A DNA stretch of 7,576 nucleotides from JAJNBA01 sp035696925 (lineage in GTDB: Bacteria > Actinomycetota > UBA4738 > HRBIN12). This document shows, piece after piece, positions 1 through 5,344 of this stretch. The notes beneath the pieces were generated by a model. That model ran no database searches, was not told the origin of the DNA, and worked only from the letters and a program-made list of their open reading frames with translations. Position 1 is the first letter of the stretch; each line of letters opens with the position of its first letter. Made by a program: the position numbers and the translations under genes. The stretch is from the NCBI GenBank assembly GCA_035696925.1, contig DASSDW010000040.1, positions 1 through 7,576 of the forward strand, in the 5' to 3' direction.

Positions 1-1001
1 TCGGGCCGACCTCGTCGTATCCGCGCGCCGCCGGGCTCCCGGAGCTCCGCGCCGCGATCGCCGCGTGGGTCGAGCGGCGGTTCGGCACCCGCCTCGACCC
101 CGACGCCCACATCCTGCCGACCCTGGGTTCGAAGGAGCCGATCTTCCATCTCGCGCCTTCGCTCCTCGACCCCGCCGGAGGGAAGCACCTCGTGACCGTG
201 ACAACCCCGGGCTACACGATCCCGGAGCGGGGCGCGCGGTTCGCGGGCGGCGACGTCGCCCGCCTCTCTCTCACCGAGCCGACCGGATTCCTGCCCGATC
301 TGGACGCCGTCGACGCATCCACCTGGGACCGCACCGCGATCCTGTGGCTGAACTATCCGAACAACCCCACGGGCGCGACGGCACCGCTGGACTTCCTCCG
401 GCGAGCCGCCGACCACGGTCGCGCGCACGACGTGCTCCTCGCCTCCGACGAGGCGTACTGCGAGCTGTTCTTCGACGGCGAGCCGCCGGCCTCCGTCCTC
501 CAGTCGGGAGACCTGACGAACGTCCTCGCGTTCCACACGCTGAGCAAGCGCTCGTCGATGACGGGCTACCGGTCGGGGTTCGTCGCCGGCGATCCCGACC
601 TGATCGCCGCGCTGAAGGCGCTCCGGCCGTCCGTCGGCGTGACGCCTCAGGAGTTCGTCCAGCGTGCGTCGATCGCGGCATGGAGCGACGAGGGCCACGT
701 CGAGGAGGTCCGCGCGGTCTACGCTCGGAAGCGGAAGCTGTTCCTCGATCTCTTCGCGTCGCGCGGTGTCCGGGTCGCGGCGAGCGAGGCCACGTTCTAC
801 CTCTGGGTGGTCGTCCCTGCATCCACCACCTCGCTCGACTGGTCGCTCCACCTGTTGGAGCGCGCGGACGTGATCGTCGCTCCCGGGTCCTTCTTCGGAC
901 CGGACGGGGAGGGGTACGTCCGGATGGCGATGGTGCCGACGATCGAGGAGTGCGAGCGTGCCGCGGAGGCGCTCGACGCGGTGCTGGGAGCAGGCGCATG
1001 A
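1..1001 (+). CDS. dapC: Succinyldiaminopimelate aminotransferase (DapC-type), 5' end missing
   Basis: This is a PLP-dependent class I/II (fold type I) aminotransferase, most likely making N-succinyl-diaminopimelate from N-succinyl-2-amino-6-ketopimelate and glutamate in the cytoplasm. The reading frame is open from the left edge (first full codon at 3) to TGA at 999-1001, giving 332 visible codons; roughly 30-50 N-terminal residues are outside. Seen: an N-terminal stretch SSYPRAAGLPELR, the substrate/cofactor motif NYPNNPTGAT, the PLP-aspartate region ASDEAYCELFFDG, and the PLP-lysine motif LSKRSSMTGYRSGF with the lysine at codon 546-548. All key aminotransferase motifs are intact. A GTG at 192 is not the start, because homologous sequence continues upstream of it. 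Its stop overlaps the dapD start (ATGA), so the two are translationally coupled. That neighbour is the main reason for choosing DapC over other aminotransferases of the family. Confidence 0.85.
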   Translation, partial: GPTSSYPRAAGLPELRAAIAAWVERRFGTRLDPDAHILPTLGSKEPIFHLAPSLLDPAGGKHLVTVTTPGYTIPERGARFAGGDVARLSLTEPTGFLPDLDAVDASTWDRTAILWLNYPNNPTGATAPLDFLRRAADHGRAHDVLLASDEAYCELFFDGEPPASVLQSGDLTNVLAFHTLSKRSSMTGYRSGFVAGDPDLIAALKALRPSVGVTPQEFVQRASIAAWSDEGHVEEVRAVYARKRKLFLDLFASRGVRVAASEATFYLWVVVPASTTSLDWSLHLLERADVIVAPGSFFGPDGEGYVRMAMVPTIEECERAAEALDAVLGAGA

Positions 1002-1819
1002 GCACGGATCACGCAGATCTCGCGGACAGGATCGGGCGGTCCTGGACCGAGCCCGATCGGCTCGATGCCGCAGCGGTGGAAGAGGCGGTCGGGATGCTGG
1101 ACCGTGGGGAGCTCCGCGTGGCCGAGCCCGACGGCGACGGCTGGCGGGTGAACGAGTGGGCGAAGATGGCCGTGCTCCTGTACTTCCGGGTGCGTGACCT
1201 CGAGACGACCGAGGTCGGCCCGTTCGAGTATCACGACCGGCTTCCCCTGAAGTCCGGCTACGAGCGGGCGGGAGTGCGGGTCGTCCCTCCGGCGACGGCC
1301 CGCTACGGTGCGTTCCTGTCACCCGGCGTCGTGTTGATGCCGAGCTACGTGAACATCGGCGCCTGGGTCGGCCCCGGAGCGCTCGTGGACACCTGGGCGA
1401 CGGTGGGGTCCTGCGCGCAGATCGGCGCGGGGGTGCACCTGTCGGGCGGCGTCGGGATCGGCGGGGTCCTCGAGCCGGTCCAGGCCGGCCCGGTGGTCGT
1501 GGAGGACGGTGCGTTCGTGGGCTCCCGATGCATCGTGGTCGAGGGCGTCCGCGTGCGGTCGCGGGCCGTGCTGGGAGCCGGGCTGATCCTCACCGGCAAC
1601 ACGCCGGTGATCGACGTCACCGGCGACGAGCCCGTGGAGCATCGGGGCGAGGTGCCGGCCGGGGCGATCGTGGTGCCCGGCTCCCGCGCCCGCGACTTCC
1701 CCGCCGGCGGGTACGGCCTTCCGGCCGGACTGATCATCGGCTACCGGACCGAGGCGACGGAGTCCAAGCTCCAACTCAACGAGCTGCTCCGCGAGTTCGG
1801 ATCGTCGGTGGGCTCCTAG
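998..1819 (+). CDS. dapD: 2,3,4,5-tetrahydropyridine-2,6-dicarboxylate N-succinyltransferase
   Basis: DapD transfers the succinyl group of succinyl-CoA to tetrahydrodipicolinate, the step just before DapC in the succinylase route to meso-diaminopimelate and lysine. The product is 273 residues, almost the same as E. coli DapD (274). An N-terminal helical domain (about 1-95, with WRVNEWAKMAVLLYF) is followed by a left-handed beta-helix of hexapeptide repeats (about 100-235). Family blocks are clear: VLMPSYVNIGAWV (112-124), DTWATVGSCAQIG (131-143) and HLSGGVGIGGVLEP (147-160). The C-terminal KLQLNELLREF resembles the end of the E. coli protein. The ATG at 998 is chosen because it overlaps the dapC stop and has GGGAG at 986-990, seven bases upstream; the same frame stays open far upstream only as antisense-like high-GC sequence. 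It is unlike the longer (about 317-residue) mycobacterial DapD, which is unusual in an actinobacterial-looking locus. Confidence 0.95.
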   Translation: MSTDHADLADRIGRSWTEPDRLDAAAVEEAVGMLDRGELRVAEPDGDGWRVNEWAKMAVLLYFRVRDLETTEVGPFEYHDRLPLKSGYERAGVRVVPPATARYGAFLSPGVVLMPSYVNIGAWVGPGALVDTWATVGSCAQIGAGVHLSGGVGIGGVLEPVQAGPVVVEDGAFVGSRCIVVEGVRVRSRAVLGAGLILTGNTPVIDVTGDEPVEHRGEVPAGAIVVPGSRARDFPAGGYGLPAGLIIGYRTEATESKLQLNELLREFGSSVGS

Positions 1820-1822
1820 CGG

Positions 1823-3160
1823 ATGGCGGAGCGGCAGAAGACCCGACGCGAGGAGGATGACGGCAGCCGGACACGCGACCGCGCCACCCTCGAGTCGCCG
1901 CTGTCCGCGACGTGGCAGCCGCGCGTCCGCGAACGGGCCGTGCTGGTCGGTGTCGGACCCGGCATCAGCGAGGCGGACCTCGACGAACTCGAGGCGCTGG
2001 CGGACTCCGCCGGCGCCGATGGGGTCTCCCGGATCGTCCAGAGTCGACGGGAGCCCGATCCCGGCACGTTCATCGGCCGGGGCAAGCTCGAGGAGCTCCA
2101 CCGCACCGTGCATCGCCTCGGCGCGGGATCGGTGATCCTGGACCAGGAGCTCACGCCCGGGCAGCTCCGGAGCCTCGAGGAGCGGCTCGGCGTGAAGGTG
2201 ATCGATCGCACGGCGCTGATCCTCGACATCTTCGCCCTGCATGCGAGGAGCCGGGAGGGCAAGGCGCAGGTCGAGCTCGCCCAGCTGAACTACCTGCTGC
2301 CCCGGCTCCGTGGCTGGGGTGAGGCGATGAGCCGCCTGGGAGGGGGGATCGGCACGCGGGGTCCGGGCGAGACGAAGATGGAGGTCGACCGTCAGCACAT
2401 CCGGCGCCGGATCTCGAAGCTCCGCCGTGACATCAAGACGCTCACGAAGACCCGCGACGTCAAACGTTCCCGTCGTCAGGATTCCGGGATCCCGCAGGTG
2501 GCGATCGCCGGTTACACCAACGCGGGTAAATCGACCCTGATGAACCGCCTGACCGGGGCGAGGACGGTCGTGGCCGATCAGCTCTTCGCGACGCTCGACC
2601 CCACCACCCGCCGGATCGAGCTCCCCGGTCGGCGTCGCGCCGTGATCTCCGACACCGTCGGGTTCGTGGGCAAGCTGCCTCACGACCTGGTGGAGGCCTT
2701 CCGCTCCACCCTCGAGGAAGTGGTCTTGGCCGACCTGATCGTGCACGTCGCCGACGCCACGTCGCCTGCCCTCGACGACCAGGTGGACGCCGTCCGGCGG
2801 GTGCTGGGGGAGATCGGGGCCGGCCAGATCCCGGAGGTCCTCGCGTTGAACAAGATCGACGAGGTCCCCGGATCCGCGCGGGCGAGGCTCGCCGGCCGGT
2901 TCCCCGGGTCCGTCGCGGTCTCCGCGCTCACCGGCGAGGGCTCGGACGGTCTGCTCGAGGTGATCGGTGCGCGCGTGCCCCATCCACCCGTCGAGGTGAC
3001 GCTGCTCGTCCCGTTCGGACGCGAGGACGTGACGGCGCGCCTCTACCGGGAGGCCGAGGTCCTGTCGAAGGAGACGGACACCGACGGGACGATCGTGCGG
3101 GTCCGCGTGGGTCTGCGGCTGCTGTCCGCGATCCGTCCGTTCGTCATGGACGGGAGCTGA
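1823..3160 (+). CDS. hflX: GTPase HflX, ribosome-associated
   Basis: HflX is a translational GTPase of the Obg-HflX group that binds the 50S subunit and splits stalled 70S ribosomes under stress. The 445-residue product has a charged N-terminal tail (1-35), the HflX N-domain (about 36-200, with GTFIGRGKLEEL, LDQELTPGQLRSLEE, DRTALILDIFA and the glycine-rich linker block GGGIGTRGPGETKMEVDR), and a G domain: P-loop GYTNAGKST (230-238), G3 DTVGF (277-281), G4 NKID (343-346), G5 SAL (367-369). A C-terminal domain follows (about 385-441). All GTP-binding motifs are intact. The ATG at 1823 lies three bases after the dapD stop; GGTGGG at 1807-1812 is a modest ribosome site, so translation is probably coupled to dapD. 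hflX next to dap genes also occurs in Mycobacterium and Streptomyces (there dapF). It ends tail to tail with the SIS gene, leaving no room for a separate terminator. Confidence 0.97.
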   Translation: MAERQKTRREEDDGSRTRDRATLESPLSATWQPRVRERAVLVGVGPGISEADLDELEALADSAGADGVSRIVQSRREPDPGTFIGRGKLEELHRTVHRLGAGSVILDQELTPGQLRSLEERLGVKVIDRTALILDIFALHARSREGKAQVELAQLNYLLPRLRGWGEAMSRLGGGIGTRGPGETKMEVDRQHIRRRISKLRRDIKTLTKTRDVKRSRRQDSGIPQVAIAGYTNAGKSTLMNRLTGARTVVADQLFATLDPTTRRIELPGRRRAVISDTVGFVGKLPHDLVEAFRSTLEEVVLADLIVHVADATSPALDDQVDAVRRVLGEIGAGQIPEVLALNKIDEVPGSARARLAGRFPGSVAVSALTGEGSDGLLEVIGARVPHPPVEVTLLVPFGREDVTARLYREAEVLSKETDTDGTIVRVRVGLRLLSAIRPFVMDGS

Positions 3161-3163
3161 GCC

Positions 3164-4159
3164 CTACCGATCCGGCCGGCCCAGCCTCCAGAGTCCCTCG
3201 TCCGCCCAGTTGCCGGTGATCACCGTGTCGGGATCCTGACCGCGCTCGAGCGCGAGCCGCAGGGCGAGGATCTGCAGCCTGACCGTGAGCGGGATCTGGG
3301 CCAGGAGCATCGGGAGGGGCGCCGGCTCGCCCAGCGTGGAGACCGGGATGCCCTCGGCGGCGGCGGCGGCCGTCACGGCCCGCACGAAGCCGTCGGTATC
3401 GGGCGTCGTCAGGCCGAGCAAGGCGTCCCGATGATCGAGTGGCACCGCCGAGCCGTGGAGGAGGTATTCGATGTCGTGCCCTTCGGCCATCACCCGGGCG
3501 CCCTCACGGAGCTTGAGCGCGCCCTCGCGTGCGGTGAACGCGGCGGGCCCGGCGCCCGCGATCACGAGCGTCCTCTCGGGGACCCGCACGGACTCGGTCC
3601 CGGGCGCCTCGATCGCGTGCCGCACCGCCCCCGGGACGAGCGCCAGCGTGTCCTCCGTGATCGAGTCCGCGCCCATCTCCTTCGCGATCATCGCGAGCAC
3701 GAGCAGCGCGGTGGTGTAGCTCACGGTGTAGGTCTCGGCGGTCTCGGCCGGGCACGTCTCGACCGCATGCGGGAAGGGTGTGCCGCGCTTCGTGATCATC
3801 ATCACATCGAGATCGGCGCTCGTCGCGAGCGCGCGGGCGGCGAGCGCATAGGCCGTCTCGCCCGTGTGGGTGATCAGGATGATCGCGTCGTCGGGGCCGA
3901 CGATGGGCGCCCAGACGACGAAGCGCATCGATGAAACGGCCACGGCCGAACGCCCCGCGTCCTGGAGCATCCCGGCTCCGAGGATCGCTGCGTGATGGCT
4001 CGTGCCGGTCCCGACGAGCCAGATCCGCTTCGCCCGCTTGAGGCGGTCGGCCGCCACGATCGTCTGATCCCGGGCACGATCGGAGGTGAGGAGGTGGGAG
4101 AGCTCGTCGGGCTGCGAGTGGATCTGACTCTCAAGCTTGGTGCTCGACTGCATGGACAT
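3164..4159 (-). CDS. Double-SIS sugar-phosphate isomerase/deaminase-like protein (GlmS isomerase-half type)
   Basis: A cytoplasmic protein of 331 residues made of two SIS (sugar isomerase) domains, resembling the C-terminal isomerase half of glucosamine-6-phosphate synthase but without any glutaminase domain. First SIS about 44-150: phosphosugar-binding loops GTGTS (50-54) and THTGETA (97-103). Second SIS about 190-310: EGALKLREG (212-220) and LLHG (233-236). By spacing, K216, E219 and H235 match the E. coli GlmS catalytic residues K485, E488 and H504, so sugar-phosphate chemistry is likely. The GlmS C-terminal lysine motif is not visible; the tail is GLWRLGRPDR. Known relatives include SIS-type glucosamine-6-phosphate deaminases, AgaS and FrlB; the exact substrate cannot be read. 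Start: ATG at 4159 has AGAGGGG nine bases upstream (4169-4175); ATG at 4153 is the alternative. It lies 51 bases downstream of lexA on the same strand and may be co-transcribed with it. Confidence 0.9.
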   Translation of the reverse strand: MSMQSSTKLESQIHSQPDELSHLLTSDRARDQTIVAADRLKRAKRIWLVGTGTSHHAAILGAGMLQDAGRSAVAVSSMRFVVWAPIVGPDDAIILITHTGETAYALAARALATSADLDVMMITKRGTPFPHAVETCPAETAETYTVSYTTALLVLAMIAKEMGADSITEDTLALVPGAVRHAIEAPGTESVRVPERTLVIAGAGPAAFTAREGALKLREGARVMAEGHDIEYLLHGSAVPLDHRDALLGLTTPDTDGFVRAVTAAAAAEGIPVSTLGEPAPLPMLLAQIPLTVRLQILALRLALERGQDPDTVITGNWADEGLWRLGRPDR

Positions 4160-4210
4160 CGGTCGGGTCCCCTCTCGCCTCTCGGCGTCGCCGGGGGAGC
4201 TTAGCCCGAC
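4160..4210 (-). other. lexA-SIS intergenic gap
   Basis: A gap of 51 bases separates the lexA stop from the SIS start. It contains the SIS ribosome site (AGAGGGG on the minus strand, 4169-4175). A possible -10 (TAAGCT, minus strand, 4203-4198) has no matching -35 at the right distance. I see no T-run terminator, so read-through from lexA is possible. Confidence 0.5.
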
Positions 4211-4226
4211 TCAGAGCTTTCTGAGT
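4209..4226 (-). other. Perfect hairpin over the lexA stop codon
   Basis: The inverted repeat ACTCAGA / TCTGAGT has seven-base arms and a four-base loop. It covers the last three lexA codons and its TGA. No T-run follows on the minus strand. Some actinobacterial terminators lack a T-run, so this could weakly end or attenuate lexA transcription before the SIS gene, or be only an mRNA 3' structure. Confidence 0.45.
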
Positions 4227-4819
4227 ACCGCCACGACCTTGCCGAGGATCCTGCCGTCGAGCATCTCGAAGGGCTCGAGCGCCGGGTTCTCGGGGATGAG
4301 CATCACGCGGGCGCCGTCGTGACCGAGACGCTTCACCGTGGCCTCATCCTCCGCCGGTCCGGGCAGGAGCGCGGCGACGATGTCGCCGTCGGTCGCCGAT
4401 CGCTGGCTCCGCACGACCACGACGTCGCCGTCGAGGATGCCCGCGCCGACCATCGACTCACCCGCGACCCGCAGCGCGAAATGACCGTCGCCGCGCACGA
4501 ACTCGGCCGGCACCATGATGCGGTCCTCGACGTGCTCCTCCGCGAGGACGGGCTCACCTGCGGCGATCCGGCCGATCAGCGGGACCGGCGTTCCCTCCGC
4601 CCGTCGCTCGTCCGAGAGCGTCATGGCCCGGGGCTTGCTCGGGTCCTTCGTGAGGAGCCCCTTCCGTTCGAGGTTGGCCAGCTGGGCGTGGACGGACGAT
4701 GAGGAGGTGAGGCCCACGGCTTCGCCGATCTCCCGGACCGTCGGCGGGTAGCCGCGATCGCGCACGGTCTTCTCGATGAAATCGAGGATGCGCTGCTGCC
4801 GCGAAGTCATGTCAGACAT
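4211..4819 (-). CDS. lexA: SOS repressor LexA
   Basis: LexA represses DNA-damage genes and is inactivated when RecA filaments stimulate its self-cleavage. The product is 202 residues, equal in length to E. coli LexA. The N-terminal winged helix-turn-helix is at about 5-68 (TSRQQRILDFIEKTV, YPPTVREIGEAVGL, SSSSVHAQLANLERKGLL). The S24-type protease domain is at about 79-202. Cleavage site A87-G88 lies in GRIAAGEP; the catalytic serine is S122 in GESM and the lysine is K163 in ATVKRL, all intact. The ATG at 4819 is chosen because AGGAGG sits nine bases upstream (4829-4834); the ATG at 4810 would be too far from it. The frame stays open upstream to 4981 but that part crosses the operators and has no homology. 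It is divergent from the LysM gene, sharing a 149-base regulatory region, and a LexA box covers its -35, so it should repress itself. Confidence 0.97.
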   Translation of the reverse strand: MSDMTSRQQRILDFIEKTVRDRGYPPTVREIGEAVGLTSSSSVHAQLANLERKGLLTKDPSKPRAMTLSDERRAEGTPVPLIGRIAAGEPVLAEEHVEDRIMVPAEFVRGDGHFALRVAGESMVGAGILDGDVVVVRSQRSATDGDIVAALLPGPAEDEATVKRLGHDGARVMLIPENPALEPFEMLDGRILGKVVAVLRKL

Positions 4820-4828
4820 GGTGCGTAG

Positions 4829-4834
4829 CCTCCT
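4829..4834 (-). promoter_or_regulatory. lexA ribosome binding site
   Basis: AGGAGG on the minus strand, nine bases before the ATG at 4819. It decides between the two nearby ATG codons (4819 and 4810). Confidence 0.85.
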
Positions 4835-4884
4835 GTTCCGGGCGGCGCCTTCTCGGCCAGGCGTCGGCGCCGCTGCCGGGGAGG

Positions 4885-4913
4885 ACGCTAGCACCCGTCC
4901 GGAGGAGACGCAA
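4885..4913 (-). promoter_or_regulatory. lexA promoter
   Basis: On the minus strand the -35 TTGCGT (4913-4908) is 17 bases from the -10 TAGCGT (4890-4885). A TG one base before the -10 gives an extended -10 element. RNA would start near 4878, leaving a leader of about 60 bases. LexA box 1 (4911-4924) overlaps the -35, which fits autorepression. Confidence 0.65.
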
Positions 4914-4924
4914 ACATATGTTCG
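4911..4924. promoter_or_regulatory. LexA operator (SOS box 1, lexA side)
   Basis: CAAACATATGTTCG has one mismatch from CGAAC-N4-GTTCG, the SOS box of Actinobacteria and Firmicutes; the centre ATAT fits the RNRY rule. It overlaps the lexA -35 and begins 30 bases before box 2. Confidence 0.85.
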
Positions 4925-4933
4925 GTTCGTGCC

Positions 4934-4962
4934 TTGACATCGAACACGTGTTCGGCAATCAT
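4934..4962 (+). promoter_or_regulatory. LysM-gene promoter, probably leaderless
   Basis: The -35 is a perfect TTGACA (4934-4939). Seventeen bases later is AATCAT (4957-4962), four of six matches to TATAAT. RNA should start about 4969, which is the A of the ATG start. There is no good Shine-Dalgarno before that ATG, so a leaderless mRNA is likely. LexA box 2 fills the spacer. Confidence 0.65.
4941..4954. promoter_or_regulatory. LexA operator (SOS box 2, LysM promoter spacer)
   Basis: CGAACACGTGTTCG is a perfect 14-base palindrome and a full match to CGAAC-RNRY-GTTCG. It lies between the -35 and -10 of the LysM promoter, where bound LexA would exclude RNA polymerase. Confidence 0.93.
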
Positions 4963-4968
4963 AGGCGC

Positions 4969-5262
4969 ATGGGTCGAACACGCGTTCGGCGGCGCCGCCT
5001 GGTCGCGCTCACCGTCACCCTCGGGCTCGTCGGGGTCCTCTCCGGACCGGTGGCCAACGCCGTCGGTGTCGGCGGCGGCGCGGACGCACGCTCCGCTCGG
5101 ACGTACGTCGTGCGTCCCGGGGACACCATGTGGTCGATCGCCAGGCGGTCGTCTCCGTCGGTGGATCCGCGCCTCGTGGTGGGCGCCATCGCGTCGGCCA
5201 ACCGGGTGGATCCGGGTGCGCTGGTCCCGGGACAGGAGCTGTCCATCCCCGCCACCGGCTGA
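4969..5262 (+). CDS. Small LysM-domain envelope protein, SOS-controlled (YneA/DivS/Rv2719c-like)
   Basis: A 97-residue protein. Residues 1-10 are arginine-rich and are followed by a hydrophobic segment (11-26, LVALTVTLGLVGVLSG), which is a membrane anchor or signal peptide; ANA at 29-31 could be a cleavage site. Residues 45-94 form one LysM peptidoglycan-binding domain (TYVVRPGDTMWSIARR ... LVPGQELSIP). There is no catalytic domain. Divergent from lexA and preceding nrdR, it occupies the position of Rv2719c in Mycobacterium and divS in Corynebacterium; B. subtilis YneA, also LysM-bearing and beside lexA, is an SOS-induced division inhibitor. By analogy it probably delays division after DNA damage at the septum or wall; that role is inference. 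The ATG at 4969 is chosen because the promoter's -10 lies just upstream; an in-frame ATG at 4918 lies inside LexA box 1 and before the promoter. LexA boxes 2 and 3 flank its start. Confidence 0.88.
   Translation: MGRTRVRRRRLVALTVTLGLVGVLSGPVANAVGVGGGADARSARTYVVRPGDTMWSIARRSSPSVDPRLVVGAIASANRVDPGALVPGQELSIPATG
4975..4988. promoter_or_regulatory. LexA operator (SOS box 3, inside LysM gene start)
   Basis: CGAACACGCGTTCG matches CGAAC-RNRY-GTTCG fully. It covers codons 3-7 of the LysM gene (R-T-R-V-R) and begins about seven bases after the predicted RNA start and 34 bases after the start of box 2. It would give a second, downstream block to transcription. Confidence 0.85.
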
Positions 5263-5280
5263 CGGCGACGGTCGATGGGT

Positions 5281-5309
5281 TTGACCACACCACATCCTGC
5301 GGGTACCGT
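5281..5309 (+). promoter_or_regulatory. nrdR promoter
   Basis: TTGACC (5281-5286) and TACCGT (5304-5309) are 17 bases apart, good -35 and -10 elements. RNA would start near 5316. An NrdR box fills the spacer and a second lies just after the RNA start. The promoter sits 18 bases after the LysM stop, so nrdR need not depend on SOS transcription. Confidence 0.65.
5287..5302. promoter_or_regulatory. NrdR box 1 (nrdR promoter spacer)
   Basis: ACACCACATCCTGCGG matches the neighbouring box 2 at 13 of 16 positions and retains the ACAC half of the known NrdR consensus (ACAC, A/T-rich centre, GTGT). It sits between -35 and -10. Its centre is 31 bases from box 2, the spacing known for paired NrdR boxes. 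Confidence 0.7.
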
Positions 5310-5317
5310 GCCCGCGG

Positions 5318-5333
5318 CCACCACATCTTGTGG
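5318..5333. promoter_or_regulatory. NrdR box 2 (nrdR leader)
   Basis: CCACCACATCTTGTGG has outer arms CCAC/GTGG and agrees with the NrdR-box consensus at 11 of 16 positions. The complement of the nrdJ-upstream box matches it at 15 of 16. It overlaps a GTG at 5330 that could be mistaken for the nrdR start. Confidence 0.75.
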
Positions 5334-5344
5334 CCGCAACCGAC

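Noticed and set aside
65..997. Upstream extension of the dapD frame to 65
   Set aside because: The extension overlaps dapC in another frame and is arginine/proline-rich; dapD homology begins after the ATG at 998, which has a ribosome site.
1319..2983. Long minus-strand open frame (554 codons) antisense to dapD and hflX
   Set aside because: It mirrors two strongly conserved genes, is rich in R, P, D, H and G with no domain, and is the usual high-GC shadow.
3172..3181. GGCCGGCC-type palindrome after hflX
   Set aside because: Short GC palindromes are common in such GC-rich DNA and there is no T-run to make it a terminator.
4160..4210. GTCGGG/CCCGAC pair flanking the lexA-SIS gap as a terminator
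   Set aside because: The arms are nearly 40 bases apart, with no T-run; chance pairing is likely in GC-rich sequence.
4918..4968. Earlier in-frame ATG for the LysM protein at 4918
   Set aside because: It lies in LexA box 1 and upstream of the promoter; the residues from there do not resemble a signal or tail.
4820..4981. N-terminal extension of LexA
   Set aside because: It crosses the promoter and operators, and the ATG at 4819 has a good ribosome site and gives the normal family length.
5330..5344. GTG start for nrdR
   Set aside because: It falls within an NrdR box and adds five residues before the conserved Met-Arg-Cys-Pro start.
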